This document shows, piece by piece, positions 6,654 to 13,822 of a stretch of 14,052 bases of DNA. The stretch comes from Trebonia sp. (GTDB taxonomy: Bacteria > Actinomycetota > Actinomycetes > Streptosporangiales > Streptosporangiaceae). The notes below the pieces were generated by a model. The model was not told the origin of the DNA. It saw only the letters and a list, made by a program, of their open reading frames with translations, and ran no database searches. The DNA lies in assembly GCA_030043595.1 (NCBI GenBank), contig JASHXJ010000141.1, positions 1 through 14,052 on the forward strand. The letters are read 5' to 3'. The translations under genes and the position numbers were made by a program. How positions within the stretch are numbered: the stretch's first letter is position 1; every line of letters begins with the position of its first letter.

Positions 6654-6708
6654 CGCTCATACGCGGGCGCGTGCCGGAGATACTGCCAGCGACCGCGCAG
6701 GAGCACTC

Positions 6709-7482
6709 ATGAGCGACCAACCGTGGCACGCGCAACCGCAGTGGCAGACGCCGCCGGCCGCGCAGCCGGTCTACAATCCGGGGCCCGGGATGGTTCCAGG
6801 CCCGCAGCAGATGCCTGGTCTGCCGCCGGTACCCGCCGCCGAGCGCGTCCGCCTCGCGGCGTGGCGGCGGGGCGAGACCGACTACATCTTCAGCTACTGG
6901 TCCGCGCTGGGCTGGACCATCCTGACCTTCGGGATCTACGGATTTTACGTCTTCTACCAGCTCGTCCGGCGAATGCGTGAGCACAATGTCCGCCGGCTCG
7001 AACTCCTCGACGCGGCAACCACCGTGGCGTGGGAACAGGCCGGGCGGCAGGGCCTGCAGCAGGAACTGACCCCTTCGTTCCAGCGGGCCGCCGGCCACCT
7101 GGCGGTGCTGCGCCAGATGACCACGGAATTCCGCGATCCCGCCATCTGGGTGGTGTTCGGCATCGTGGCGCGCGGCATCTCCGAGATCGTCGCCTTCGTG
7201 CTGCTCGACCAGGACCTCGTCAAGCACGGCCAGGCCGAGGCCGGCGCCGGGTACGAGCTGTCGCTGATCTACGGCCGGCTCGGTCAGCAAGTGCCTTTCC
7301 CTGATCAGGGCCAGGTGAAGCGGCAGGACAATTACGCCGGCCGGATCCTGGCAACGGTCTTCACTTTCGGCATCTACATGTTCTGGTGGTACTACAACCA
7401 GATGGAAGAGCCGAACAAGCACTTCGCCAGCAACTGGGCGCAGGAAGACTACCTCGTGCACGCAGCCGCCGCGCTCAGCTGA
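6709..7482 (+). CDS. DUF4234-like membrane protein with a duplicated TFGIY segment
   Basis: A membrane protein of 257 residues; start ATG 6709 is set by AGGAG (6699-6703), and the open frame back to 6601 is leader. The first 45 residues are rich in Pro, Gln and Trp and look disordered and cytoplasmic. Two similar hydrophobic segments occur: WTILTFGIYGFYVFYQLVRRM (about 67-87) and LATVFTFGIYMFWWYYNQM near residue 224. Both carry TFGIY followed by aromatic residues and a charged end. Between them is a long, mostly helical region (LLDAATTVAWEQAG, SEIVAFVLLDQDLV). The TFGIYxFYxxYQ pattern is that of DUF4234 proteins, whose role is unknown. The last codons lie in a perfect palindrome that probably terminates transcription. 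Confidence 0.7.
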   Translation: MSDQPWHAQPQWQTPPAAQPVYNPGPGMVPGPQQMPGLPPVPAAERVRLAAWRRGETDYIFSYWSALGWTILTFGIYGFYVFYQLVRRMREHNVRRLELLDAATTVAWEQAGRQGLQQELTPSFQRAAGHLAVLRQMTTEFRDPAIWVVFGIVARGISEIVAFVLLDQDLVKHGQAEAGAGYELSLIYGRLGQQVPFPDQGQVKRQDNYAGRILATVFTFGIYMFWWYYNQMEEPNKHFASNWAQEDYLVHAAAALS

Positions 7483-7497
7483 GCGCGGCGGCTGCGT
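7460..7497. terminator. Perfect 38-bp palindrome, probable bidirectional terminator
   Basis: Arms 7460-7478 and 7479-7497 are exact reverse complements with no spacer; in RNA it would fold as a long stem with a minimal CAGCTG loop. It contains the final codons and TGA stop (7480-7482) of the DUF4234-like gene and ends 13 bp before the stop of the convergent alcohol dehydrogenase. No U-run follows on either strand. Confidence 0.75.
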
Positions 7498-7510
7498 CCG
7501 CACCGGGCGG

Positions 7511-8623
7511 TCAGTGCTCGTGGATGATGACGCCGCGGATGTTGCGGCCCGCCATCATGTCCTCGTAGCCCTGGTTGACCTCGTCGAGCCGGTACCTGGT
7601 GGTGACGAGCTCGTTCAGCTTGAGCTTGCCAGCCCGGTACAGCTCGATCATCCGGGGAATGTCGTCGAACGGGTTGCCGCTGCCGAACAGCGCGCCCTGC
7701 AGCCGCTTCTCGAACGCCGTCAGCTCGAAGCCGGAGACGTGCACCGTCTTCGTCGCCAGTCCGCCCATCCCGGTCAGGACGACGATGCCGCGCTTGCGGA
7801 CCGCGGCGAACGCCGCCGAGACGACTTCCTCGCTCACCACGCCCACCGTGATCAGCGACTGGTCCGCGCCGACGCCGTAGGTCAGCTGCTGCGCCAGCTC
7901 GTGTGCCTCCTCGGCGGAAGCCACCGCGTGCGTGGCGCCGAGGGTGAGCGCCGTCGAGCGCTTGAACTCCACCGGGTCGACCGCGATGACGTAGCGCGCC
8001 CCTGCGTGCGCGGCGCCCTGCACGGCGTTGATGCCGACCCCGCCGACGCCGTAGACGATCGTGGTGTCGCCAGGGTGGACCTCGCCCGCCTTCACCGCGG
8101 TGCCGTAGCCGGTGGGCACGCCGCAGCCCACCAGCACAACGACGTCCAGCGGCAGGTCCTCCTCCACCTTCACCGCGGACGCCTCGGACACCACGGCGTA
8201 CTGCGAGAACGTGCCGAGCAGGCACATCTGCCCGAAGTCGGTCGATCCCTCGTGGTAGCGGAACGTGCCGTCGGGCAAGCTGTTGTCATACAGGAACCGG
8301 CCCAGGTCGCACAGGTTGGTCTGGCCGCGCGAGCAGAACCGGCAGTGGCCGCAGACCGGCAGCCACGAGGTGACCACATGGTCGCCGACCGACAGCCTGG
8401 TGACGCCGGGGCCCACCTTCTCGACAATTCCCGCGCCCTCGTGGCCGCCGACGATCGGGTACCTGACCGGGATGTCACCGGTGCGCAGGTGGTCATCGGA
8501 ATGGCACAGGCCCGACGCGACGAACCGGACCAGGACCTCGCCGGCCTTCGGCTCGTCGAGGTCGAGCTCGACGACTTCGAAATCCTTGCCGACGTCCCTG
8601 AGCACCGCTGCTCGAGTCTTCAT
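7511..8623 (-). CDS. NDMA-dependent zinc alcohol dehydrogenase (MDR superfamily)
   Basis: A medium-chain zinc dehydrogenase of 370 residues. ATG 8623 follows AAAGGG at a suitable distance; the open frame further upstream is intergenic DNA. Catalytic zinc ligands are Cys40 (SGLCHSDDH), His61-Glu62 (GGHEGAG) and Cys167 (GCGVPTGYG). The structural zinc is held by Cys91, 94, 97 and 105 in CGHCRFCSRGQTNLC. The nucleotide-binding turn is GVGGVG (192-197). The overall sequence, including FGSGNPFDDIPRMIELYRAG near the end, matches the actinobacterial group whose bound nicotinamide cofactor is recycled in vitro with N,N-dimethyl-4-nitrosoaniline. It oxidises alcohols to aldehydes; the natural substrate and electron acceptor are not evident, and no mycofactocin genes are in view. 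Confidence 0.9.
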   Translation of the reverse strand: MKTRAAVLRDVGKDFEVVELDLDEPKAGEVLVRFVASGLCHSDDHLRTGDIPVRYPIVGGHEGAGIVEKVGPGVTRLSVGDHVVTSWLPVCGHCRFCSRGQTNLCDLGRFLYDNSLPDGTFRYHEGSTDFGQMCLLGTFSQYAVVSEASAVKVEEDLPLDVVVLVGCGVPTGYGTAVKAGEVHPGDTTIVYGVGGVGINAVQGAAHAGARYVIAVDPVEFKRSTALTLGATHAVASAEEAHELAQQLTYGVGADQSLITVGVVSEEVVSAAFAAVRKRGIVVLTGMGGLATKTVHVSGFELTAFEKRLQGALFGSGNPFDDIPRMIELYRAGKLKLNELVTTRYRLDEVNQGYEDMMAGRNIRGVIIHEH

Positions 8624-8736
8624 GCACACCCACCCTTTCACCCGGGGAAAACGCAGTTTGCCAGCCATCATCCGCCTCGCGGCGCCGGCGGTCACTAGGG
8701 CGCTGCACCAAACGAGCCGTCTGCTTACTTGTGCTA

Positions 8737-8760
8737 CTACCTGGCAGCCCCGCCGGTCAA
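8737..8760 (-). promoter_or_regulatory. Weak candidate promoter for the alcohol dehydrogenase
   Basis: On the minus strand TTGACC (8760-8755) is a good -35 box, but the matching -10 (TAGCAC, spacer 18, or TAGTAG, spacer 15) is poor. The leader to ATG 8623 would be about 105 bases. Confidence 0.3.
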
Positions 8761-8783
8761 CGCCGGCACCGCTGTCTAGGCTT

Positions 8784-8814
8784 GTTGCGTCGCGCAACCA
8801 TAGGTAGCTATCGT
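8784..8814 (+). promoter_or_regulatory. Candidate leaderless promoter and overlapping operator of the importer operon
   Basis: TTGCGT (8785-8790), an 18-base spacer and TATCGT (8809-8814) place transcription start at or near A8821, the first base of the binding-protein gene, which has no properly spaced ribosome-binding site. The perfect inverted repeat GTTGCG-TCG-CGCAAC (8784-8798) covers the -35 box, a position where a bound repressor would block RNA polymerase. The regulator is unknown; it does not resemble the ModE site known from proteobacteria. Confidence 0.5.
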
Positions 8815-8820
8815 CGGGGA

Positions 8821-9906
8821 ATGCGACCTTTCCGATCTTCGAACAGACGGCTAGCCGCCGTGCTTGGCATAGCGTGCCTCGGCCTCGCGGCCGCGGCCTG
8901 CAGTTCGTCCTCTTCTTCTTCCTCGTCTTCAGCCCCCGCCACGACGGCGCCGGCGACCACGAGCGCGAGCCCCACGGCGAGCGCAAGCGCGTCGCCCAGC
9001 CCCCTCGTGACGGGCACGGTTAACGTCGCCTACGCCTCATCCCTTGAGTACCTCAACGAGAACGTCGTCAAGCCGGCGTTCACCGCCGCGACCGGCGCCG
9101 GCTTCTCCGGCACCGGCAACGCCTCGGGCACGCTGGAGTCGGACATCGCGGCCGGCGAGATCAGCCCGAACGTCTTCGAGTCCGTCGGCAGTGACAACAT
9201 CACCCCGCTGGAGCCCAAGTTCACCAAGTGGTACATCCAGTACGCCGGCACCTCGATGGTGATCGCCTACAACCCGAAGAGCAAGTACGCCAGCGAGTTC
9301 AAGGCCTACGCGGACGGCTCCAAGCCGCTGTCCACCCTGTTCAGCCAGCTGCTGCAGACCCCGGGCCTGAAGCTCGGCCGCACCGACCCGAACACCGACC
9401 CGCAGGGCCGCGACTTCATCTACATGCTCGAGCTCGCGCAGTCCTACTACCACCTGCCCTCGGACACGGTCGCCAAGATCCTCGGCACCTCCGACTTCGG
9501 CACGTCCAACTCGAGCCAGATCTACGCCGAGTCCTCGCTTGACTCGACGCTGCAGGCCGGTGAGCTGGACGCGTCGAGCGCGTTCATCACGCAGGCGATC
9601 GAACTGCACCTGGACTACATCCCGCTCCCGGTGCAGATCAACCTGGGCAGCGCGGCGCTGGCCAGCACCTACCACAACGCGTCGGTTACGATCACCGGTA
9701 ACGTCACCAAGCACGGGTCGCCGCAGGTGATCGACATCACGATCATCGGCACGCCAACGCCGGCCGCCGAGGCATTCGTGGCCTACACGCTGTCCTCGGT
9801 GGGCCTGGCCCAGTACAAGGCAGGAGGGTTCACGCTCCTGACACCCACGCTCACCGGGCCGAAAGCCGACGTGCCCGCGCCCATCCTTGATGAGCTGGGC
9901 ACCTAG
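8821..9906 (+). CDS. wtpA: Tungstate/molybdate-type ABC transporter substrate-binding lipoprotein (WtpA-like)
   Basis: A 361-residue exported binding protein. The signal peptide has an Arg-rich start (RPFRSSNRR), a hydrophobic core and lipobox AAAC at Cys27, then ten Ser residues and a Ser/Thr/Ala/Pro linker to about residue 65, which would tether it to the membrane. The mature domain begins GTVNVAYASSLEYL and contains AGTSMVIAYNPKSKYASEF, GRTDPNTDPQGRDF, LQAGELDASSAFITQA, DYIPLPVQINLG and the C-terminal FLVTYTL-like segment FVAYTLSSVGLAQY. These blocks follow the WtpA/ModA pattern of molybdate and tungstate receptors, WtpA more closely. Actual ligand preference cannot be read from sequence; sulfate-type oxyanions are less likely. 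First gene of a three-gene operon. Confidence 0.8.
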   Translation: MRPFRSSNRRLAAVLGIACLGLAAAACSSSSSSSSSSAPATTAPATTSASPTASASASPSPLVTGTVNVAYASSLEYLNENVVKPAFTAATGAGFSGTGNASGTLESDIAAGEISPNVFESVGSDNITPLEPKFTKWYIQYAGTSMVIAYNPKSKYASEFKAYADGSKPLSTLFSQLLQTPGLKLGRTDPNTDPQGRDFIYMLELAQSYYHLPSDTVAKILGTSDFGTSNSSQIYAESSLDSTLQAGELDASSAFITQAIELHLDYIPLPVQINLGSAALASTYHNASVTITGNVTKHGSPQVIDITIIGTPTPAAEAFVAYTLSSVGLAQYKAGGFTLLTPTLTGPKADVPAPILDELGT

Positions 9907-10747
9907 CCCGCAGGCCGCCCCAACCCTACGGCACGGCGCGTTCCCCAGGGGATCGCGCCGTGTCCGTTCGGTATCTGCCGTTGTGAGCGTGGCCGGGGCG
10001 GCGGTCATCTGGATCGCCCTCCTCGGCCCCGTGATCACCCTGATCACCCGCATGTCGCCTGGCGATATCGCCACCGCGCTGACCGGGGCGGGTGATCTCG
10101 ACCCGCTGCTCACGTCGGTGACTTCCGGCCTGGTCACGCTCGGCGTGCTCACGCTGGTGTGCACGCCGCTGTCCTGGATGCTGGCCCGCGGCCGGCTGCC
10201 GTTCCCGCGGGTGTGGGAGGCGGGGGTGCTGTGCGCGCTGCTGCTGCCGCCGCTGGTGGTCGGGCTGCTGCTCGTCTTCATGGTCGGGCCGTACACATGG
10301 GTCGGCGGGATTCTCAACTGGATACACCAGTCGGCGACCAACACGTTCCTCGCGCTGGTGATCGCCGAGGTGTACGAGTCGGCGCCGTACTACGTGCTCG
10401 GCGCGCAGGCCGCGTTCGCCGGGGTCGACACCCAGCTCGAGCAGCAGGCGGGGCTGCTCGGCGACCGGCCCGGCCGGGTGTTCCGCCGCGTCACGCTGCC
10501 GCTCGCGGCCCCGGGCCTGGCGATGTCGCTGGCCGTTGCCTGGGCGCGGGCGATCGGCGCGTTCGGCGCCGTCGTGATCATCGCCTATCATCCGTTCGGC
10601 ATACCGATGCAGATCTTCACGACCCTGCAGGAGACCGGCCTGTACTCCGCGCTGCCGTACGCGCTGATCCTGCTCGTGGTCGCGCTGCCGCTGCCGCTGG
10701 CCGCCTACATCTGGAGCGCGCGTGCTGAGCGTCGACGTCGAGGTTGA
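9890..10747 (+). CDS. wtpB: ABC transporter permease (WtpB/ModB-like)
   Basis: A membrane subunit of 285 residues with about six helices: residues about 30-52, 70-95, 105-130, 145-170, 205-235 and 250-275. Between helices 4 and 5 is the EAA loop that contacts the ATPase, here QQAGLLGDRPGRVFRRVTLP followed by LAAPGLAM. LLPPLVVGLLLVFMVGPYTWVGG resembles molybdate/tungstate and sulfate permeases. ATG 9890 overlaps the end of the binding-protein gene by 17 bases and suggests translational coupling; no ribosome-binding site is visible. A later GTG at 9983 would start right at the first helix and is an alternative. The 3' end overlaps the ATPase gene by 26 bases. Confidence 0.82.
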   Translation: MSWAPSPQAAPTLRHGAFPRGSRRVRSVSAVVSVAGAAVIWIALLGPVITLITRMSPGDIATALTGAGDLDPLLTSVTSGLVTLGVLTLVCTPLSWMLARGRLPFPRVWEAGVLCALLLPPLVVGLLLVFMVGPYTWVGGILNWIHQSATNTFLALVIAEVYESAPYYVLGAQAAFAGVDTQLEQQAGLLGDRPGRVFRRVTLPLAAPGLAMSLAVAWARAIGAFGAVVIIAYHPFGIPMQIFTTLQETGLYSALPYALILLVVALPLPLAAYIWSARAERRRRG

Positions 10748-11828
10748 CCGCCGCGAGTTCCCCGTCCGCGCCGCGCTCGAGGTGGCGGACGGAGAGCGGG
10801 TCGCGCTGTTCGGGCCCTCAGGGGCGGGCAAGACGACCGTGCTGGAGGTGATCGCCGGCCTGGTCACGCCGCGGCGCGGGCTTATCGAACTCGGCGGCCG
10901 GGTGCTCACGTCCACGGCCGCCCCGGCGGTCGACGTGCCGTCCTGGCAGCGGCGCGTCGGGCTGCTGCGGCAGGACCCCGGGCTGTTCCCGCACCTGTCC
11001 GTGCGCGCCAACCTGCTGTACGCGCGGTCGGCTTCCCGGGGGGAGCTGCACGCGCTGGCGGGCGACCTGGGCATCGAGGGACTGCTGTCCGCGATGCCCG
11101 CCCGGCTGTCCGGCGGCCAGCGGCACCGCGTGGCCCTCGGCCGGCTGCTGCTCGCGCACTGCGACGCGCTGCTGCTCGACGAGCCCTTCGCCAGCCTGGA
11201 CGCCGCACTGAGGCGCTCCCTCACCGCCCTGGTCAAAGACATTTCGGCGCAGCGATCCGTGCCGTCTGTCCTCGTCACCCACCAGCTCCCGGACGCCCAG
11301 GCGTTCGCCGACCGGCTTGCTGTTATCGACCGCGGGGAATTCCTGCAGTCCGGCGCCCCGGATGAGGTGGTGCTGCGCCCGGCCTCCCGGCGCGTCGCCG
11401 AACTCGTGGGCTACCTGGGTTTCGTCCCGGCCGGCGGCCCGGTCGGCGTCCCGGCCGGCGACGGCGGGCTGCCCGGCGACGGTACCGTCGTCGGCGTCCA
11501 CCCCGACCGCGTGGTCGCCGGAGCCGACCCGTCCCGGGGGCTGGTCGTCTCCGGGACGGTGACCGCGGCCCGCCCGAGCGGCGCGGGCTGGGAGGCCGAC
11601 GTGCTGGCCGGGGACGCCGCCTTCACCTGCCGCCTGCCGGACCGCCCAGCCGGCGCCCAGGTGGCGGTCACGCTGCTCGACCCCCCGTACTTCGCCCAGG
11701 ACGGAACGCTGCTGGCGCTGGACTCGCCCGCCGCCGCGCCCGGCGCCCGCGCAATCGCCTCGCACTCGCCCACCGGCGCCCCCGGAATCGCCTCGCACTC
11801 GCCCACCGGCGCCCACGGCGCCCCGTGA
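10722..11828 (+). CDS. wtpC: ABC transporter ATP-binding protein (WtpC/ModC-like)
   Basis: The cytoplasmic ATPase of the importer, 368 residues, starting at GTG 10722 with GGAG upstream inside the permease gene. Walker A is GPSGAGKTT (31-39), Q-loop Gln84 in LLRQDPGLFPHL, signature LSGGQ (129-133), Walker B LLLDE (150-154), D-loop SLD, and His187 in LVTHQ. All catalytic elements are intact. After the ATPase domain comes a regulatory TOBE-like region (from about residue 250, with VVGVHPDRVVAG), as in ModC and WtpC. The last 24 residues consist of two copies of an 11-residue repeat, IASHSPTGAxG, of unknown purpose. It is the last gene of the operon. Confidence 0.87.
   Translation: MLSVDVEVDRREFPVRAALEVADGERVALFGPSGAGKTTVLEVIAGLVTPRRGLIELGGRVLTSTAAPAVDVPSWQRRVGLLRQDPGLFPHLSVRANLLYARSASRGELHALAGDLGIEGLLSAMPARLSGGQRHRVALGRLLLAHCDALLLDEPFASLDAALRRSLTALVKDISAQRSVPSVLVTHQLPDAQAFADRLAVIDRGEFLQSGAPDEVVLRPASRRVAELVGYLGFVPAGGPVGVPAGDGGLPGDGTVVGVHPDRVVAGADPSRGLVVSGTVTAARPSGAGWEADVLAGDAAFTCRLPDRPAGAQVAVTLLDPPYFAQDGTLLALDSPAAAPGARAIASHSPTGAPGIASHSPTGAHGAP
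11754..11819 (+). repeat. Two tandem 33-bp repeats in the 3' end of the ATPase gene
   Basis: Copies at 11754-11786 and 11787-11819 are nearly identical and in frame, encoding IASHSPTGAPG and IASHSPTGAHG. The exact DNA match points to recent duplication by slippage rather than to protein-level selection. Confidence 0.85.
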
Positions 11829-12053
11829 TCACCCCGGCGCGGCATCAACGTTCCCGCTAGCCCCCATAAGCCGCACCCGGCCCTGGCTTCCCGCCCGGTC
11901 CTCACCCCTTCCGTCACGTCAGTCCCTCGCGTTCAGCTTTGTATGCGCCCCGACCACTTTCGGCGCCGTTTTGTCCTGATATGTCGTGCCGAACACATAC
12001 AAAGACGACAGAAGGGGCTGCTGGTAAAGGCACGAGCGCGCGGACGAGCCGCG
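11829..12053. other. Convergent intergenic gap with nested inverted repeats
   Basis: No gene is supported in these 225 bp. The part from about 11930 to 12012 has visibly lower GC than its surroundings. It contains the 9-bp inverted pair CTTTGTATG (11937-11945) / CATACAAAG (11996-12004), the 6-bp pair TGTCGT (11982-11987) / ACGACA (12005-12010) whose right arm abuts the former, and the palindrome CGGCGCCG (11961-11968). The two pairs interlock. A structured RNA, a 3' regulatory element or the remains of a small mobile repeat are all possible. Confidence 0.5.
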
Positions 12054-12054
12054 C
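12038..12054 (-). terminator. Short hairpin at the xthA stop codon
   Basis: Minus strand GCGCGG-CTCGT-CCGCGC makes a 6-bp G/C stem with a 5-base loop, beginning in the stop codon; CCTTTACC follows shortly after. A modest terminator candidate. Confidence 0.35.
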
Positions 12055-12842
12055 TAGGCGTCTGGCGCCAGGGTGACGATGAGCGGCGCGTGATCGCTGG
12101 GCTTGCCCGGGCCGAACGCGGGCTTGCGCTCGTCGCGGTCGACGGCGACGGCGGTGCACCGGGCCGCGACCGGGGCGGTGGCCAGGGCCAGGTCGATGCG
12201 CAGCCCCCACCCCCGGTGGAAGGCGCCCGCCCGGTAATCCCAGAAGGTGTACGGCCCAGGACCCGGGCTGTGGGCGCGGGCCAGGTCGGTCAGGCCCCAG
12301 TCGAGCAGGCCGCGGACGCGCTGTCGTTCGGGCTCGCTGCACAGATTGCGCCCGCGCCACGCTTGCGGGTCGTACACGTCGCGGTCGTCGGGGGTGACGT
12401 TGAAGTCACCGGCGACGATGAGTCGGCCCATGGGCTGCCGGGTGCCGCGCAGCCAGCCAGCGAACGCATCCAGCCAGCGCAGCTTCAGCTCGTACTCGGG
12501 CGTGCCTGTCGCCTTGCCGTTGACCACGTAGGCGCTGACCACCCGCAGGCCGCCCGCGGTGACGGACACGACCCGTGCCTGCTCGGGGACGGGATCGCCA
12601 GCGAACCCGTAGGACGCATCCGTGAGCGGGGTGCGGGCGAGGACAGCGACGCCGTTGCGCCCCGCCTGCCCGTGGACCACGGCCTGGTACCCGGCGGCGG
12701 CGACCTCGGCGGCGGGGAACCCCGCATCGGTTGTCTTGGTCTCCTGGAGACAGAGCACATCGGGCTGGTGCCGGGCCAGCAGCGCGATCAGCCGCGGCAG
12801 CCGGGCATGGACCGAGTTCACGTTCCACGTGATGACGTTCAT
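12054..12842 (-). CDS. xthA: Exonuclease III / AP endonuclease
   Basis: A 262-residue DNA-repair nuclease of the exonuclease III (EEP) superfamily that cleaves abasic sites and removes 3' blocking groups in a Mg-dependent reaction. The start ATG 12842 gives the classic N terminus MNVITWNVNSVHAR (Asn7), followed by CLQETK (metal-binding Glu34), GDFNVTPDDRDVYDP, WGLTDLARAH, YTFWDYRAGAFHRGWGLRIDL, and the C-terminal SDHAPLIVTL with the catalytic Asp-His pair. Length and motifs are complete. A GAGGGG sequence lies about ten bases upstream. It begins 23 bp after the PaaX regulator stop on the same strand and may be cotranscribed with it, though no functional link is expected. Confidence 0.93.
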   Translation of the reverse strand: MNVITWNVNSVHARLPRLIALLARHQPDVLCLQETKTTDAGFPAAEVAAAGYQAVVHGQAGRNGVAVLARTPLTDASYGFAGDPVPEQARVVSVTAGGLRVVSAYVVNGKATGTPEYELKLRWLDAFAGWLRGTRQPMGRLIVAGDFNVTPDDRDVYDPQAWRGRNLCSEPERQRVRGLLDWGLTDLARAHSPGPGPYTFWDYRAGAFHRGWGLRIDLALATAPVAARCTAVAVDRDERKPAFGPGKPSDHAPLIVTLAPDA

Positions 12843-12865
12843 CCTGGTCACGCCCCTCGCGAGCG

Positions 12866-13822
12866 TTAGCCCTCGGCGGCGGAGAGGGTCAGCTCCGAGC
12901 TGTGGTACGCGGCGCGGCACGCTAGCTCGGGACTGTAGCGAGCGATGATCTGCCGGATGCGGCGGGCGGCGAGCGGGCCGAGCAGGTCGTAGCAGGCGAT
13001 GAACAGCTCCCGGGCCGCGGCCCGCGGCCAGGCGGGCGGCAGCAGCTCGGCGGGCAGGTCCGGGTCCATGGCGGGGAACGCGCGCCACTCGTTCATCACC
13101 CGGGTGCGCGCGACCAGGGCGTCCATCGGCGATATCGCGCCGGCCGCGGTCTGATCGCGCAGCAGCCCCGCGAACGCGATGAACTCCTCGTACCGCTCGC
13201 GGAGCCCGCCCAGGTCCCAGGCGCGCGAGGGGATGTCCGACGCCATCCCCACGCCGGGGACCGCCATGGCGCGGAACGCGGTCGCGGTGCTGATGCCGAG
13301 TTCCTTCAGGCGCGTCATCACGTCGTCGACGTGGTCGCGGGGCGCCACCCACAGGCCGTCGTACAGCGGCGCGAAGCCAAGCCAGCGCAGCACCTTGCGC
13401 AGCTCATCGCGCGCCGCCCGGTGGTCCTCCGGGATCGAGAACGCCACCAGCGACCACATCCCGTCCCACGGCGTTCCCGCGGCGCCGAAGGAGAAGATGC
13501 GCCGCGCGCCGTCGTCGAGCACGTCGGCGGCGCGCGTGCTGAGCCGGACGAACGTCCGCCGCCCGCTGCGCGATGTCACCAGCAGCCCGTTGCGGGTCAT
13601 CCGGGACAGCGCGGCGCGGGCGGCCGAGTCGCTGACGCCGAACTCGGCGAGCAGCGCGACGATCGCCGCTGACGGCAGCGGTTCGGTCCGCTGCCACCAG
13701 TAGTCGCCGAGGAGCGTGAGCAGCAGCCGGGGCGGCCGCTGGGCAACCGGGCCAGGCGAAGTCCACGGCTGCGGGGAGTCACCGTCCTCCAGCTCGTCAA
13801 GGTAGGTCGAAAGGCTACTCAC
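12866..13822 (-). CDS. PaaX-family transcriptional regulator
   Basis: A DNA-binding regulator of 318 residues. The N-terminal winged helix (about 30-95) includes LLLTLLGDYWW, VSDSAARAALSRMTRNGLL and the wing SGRRTFVRL. The central Cas2-like PaaX domain has DGMWSLVAFSIPEDHRAARDEL, VLRWLGFAPLYDGLWVAPRD, and the C-terminal domain has RTRVMNEWRAFPAMDPDLPAELLPPAWP and ELFIACYDLL. Founding members repress phenylacetate catabolism and respond to phenylacetyl-CoA; the ligand here is unknown. GTG 13822 is chosen because its GTGA overlaps the stop of the preceding amidohydrolase gene, implying coupled translation; GTG 13831 is also possible. The pairing suggests that it regulates the hydrolase operon that starts beyond the window. 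Confidence 0.9.
   Translation of the reverse strand: MSSLSTYLDELEDGDSPQPWTSPGPVAQRPPRLLLTLLGDYWWQRTEPLPSAAIVALLAEFGVSDSAARAALSRMTRNGLLVTSRSGRRTFVRLSTRAADVLDDGARRIFSFGAAGTPWDGMWSLVAFSIPEDHRAARDELRKVLRWLGFAPLYDGLWVAPRDHVDDVMTRLKELGISTATAFRAMAVPGVGMASDIPSRAWDLGGLRERYEEFIAFAGLLRDQTAAGAISPMDALVARTRVMNEWRAFPAMDPDLPAELLPPAWPRAAARELFIACYDLLGPLAARRIRQIIARYSPELACRAAYHSSELTLSAAEG

Noticed and set aside
6601..6708. N-terminal extension of the DUF4234-like protein from ATG at about 6601
   Set aside because: It spans a good promoter and leader, and AGGAG is correctly spaced only for ATG 6709.
8902..8931. Ten consecutive serine codons as a possible sequencing or slippage artefact
   Set aside because: The serines use a mix of AGT, TCG, TCC, TCT and TCA codons and follow a lipobox Cys, as in many actinobacterial lipoproteins.
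8624..8986. Upstream in-frame extension of the alcohol dehydrogenase (about 120 extra codons)
   Set aside because: The family starts at MKTRA-like sequence; the extension covers the divergent promoter region and part of the binding-protein gene.
9037..11278. Long minus-strand open frames opposite the importer operon
   Set aside because: They are rich in Arg, Gly and Gln without any recognisable motif, and overlap three well-supported genes with intact motifs.
12843..13352. Upstream in-frame extension of exonuclease III
   Set aside because: The extension lies within the PaaX gene in another frame and has no domain; ATG 12842 gives the exact family N terminus.
12866..13822. Cas2-like domain as a sign of a CRISPR locus
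   Set aside because: PaaX regulators contain a Cas2-like fold as standard; there is no repeat-spacer array or other cas gene in the window.
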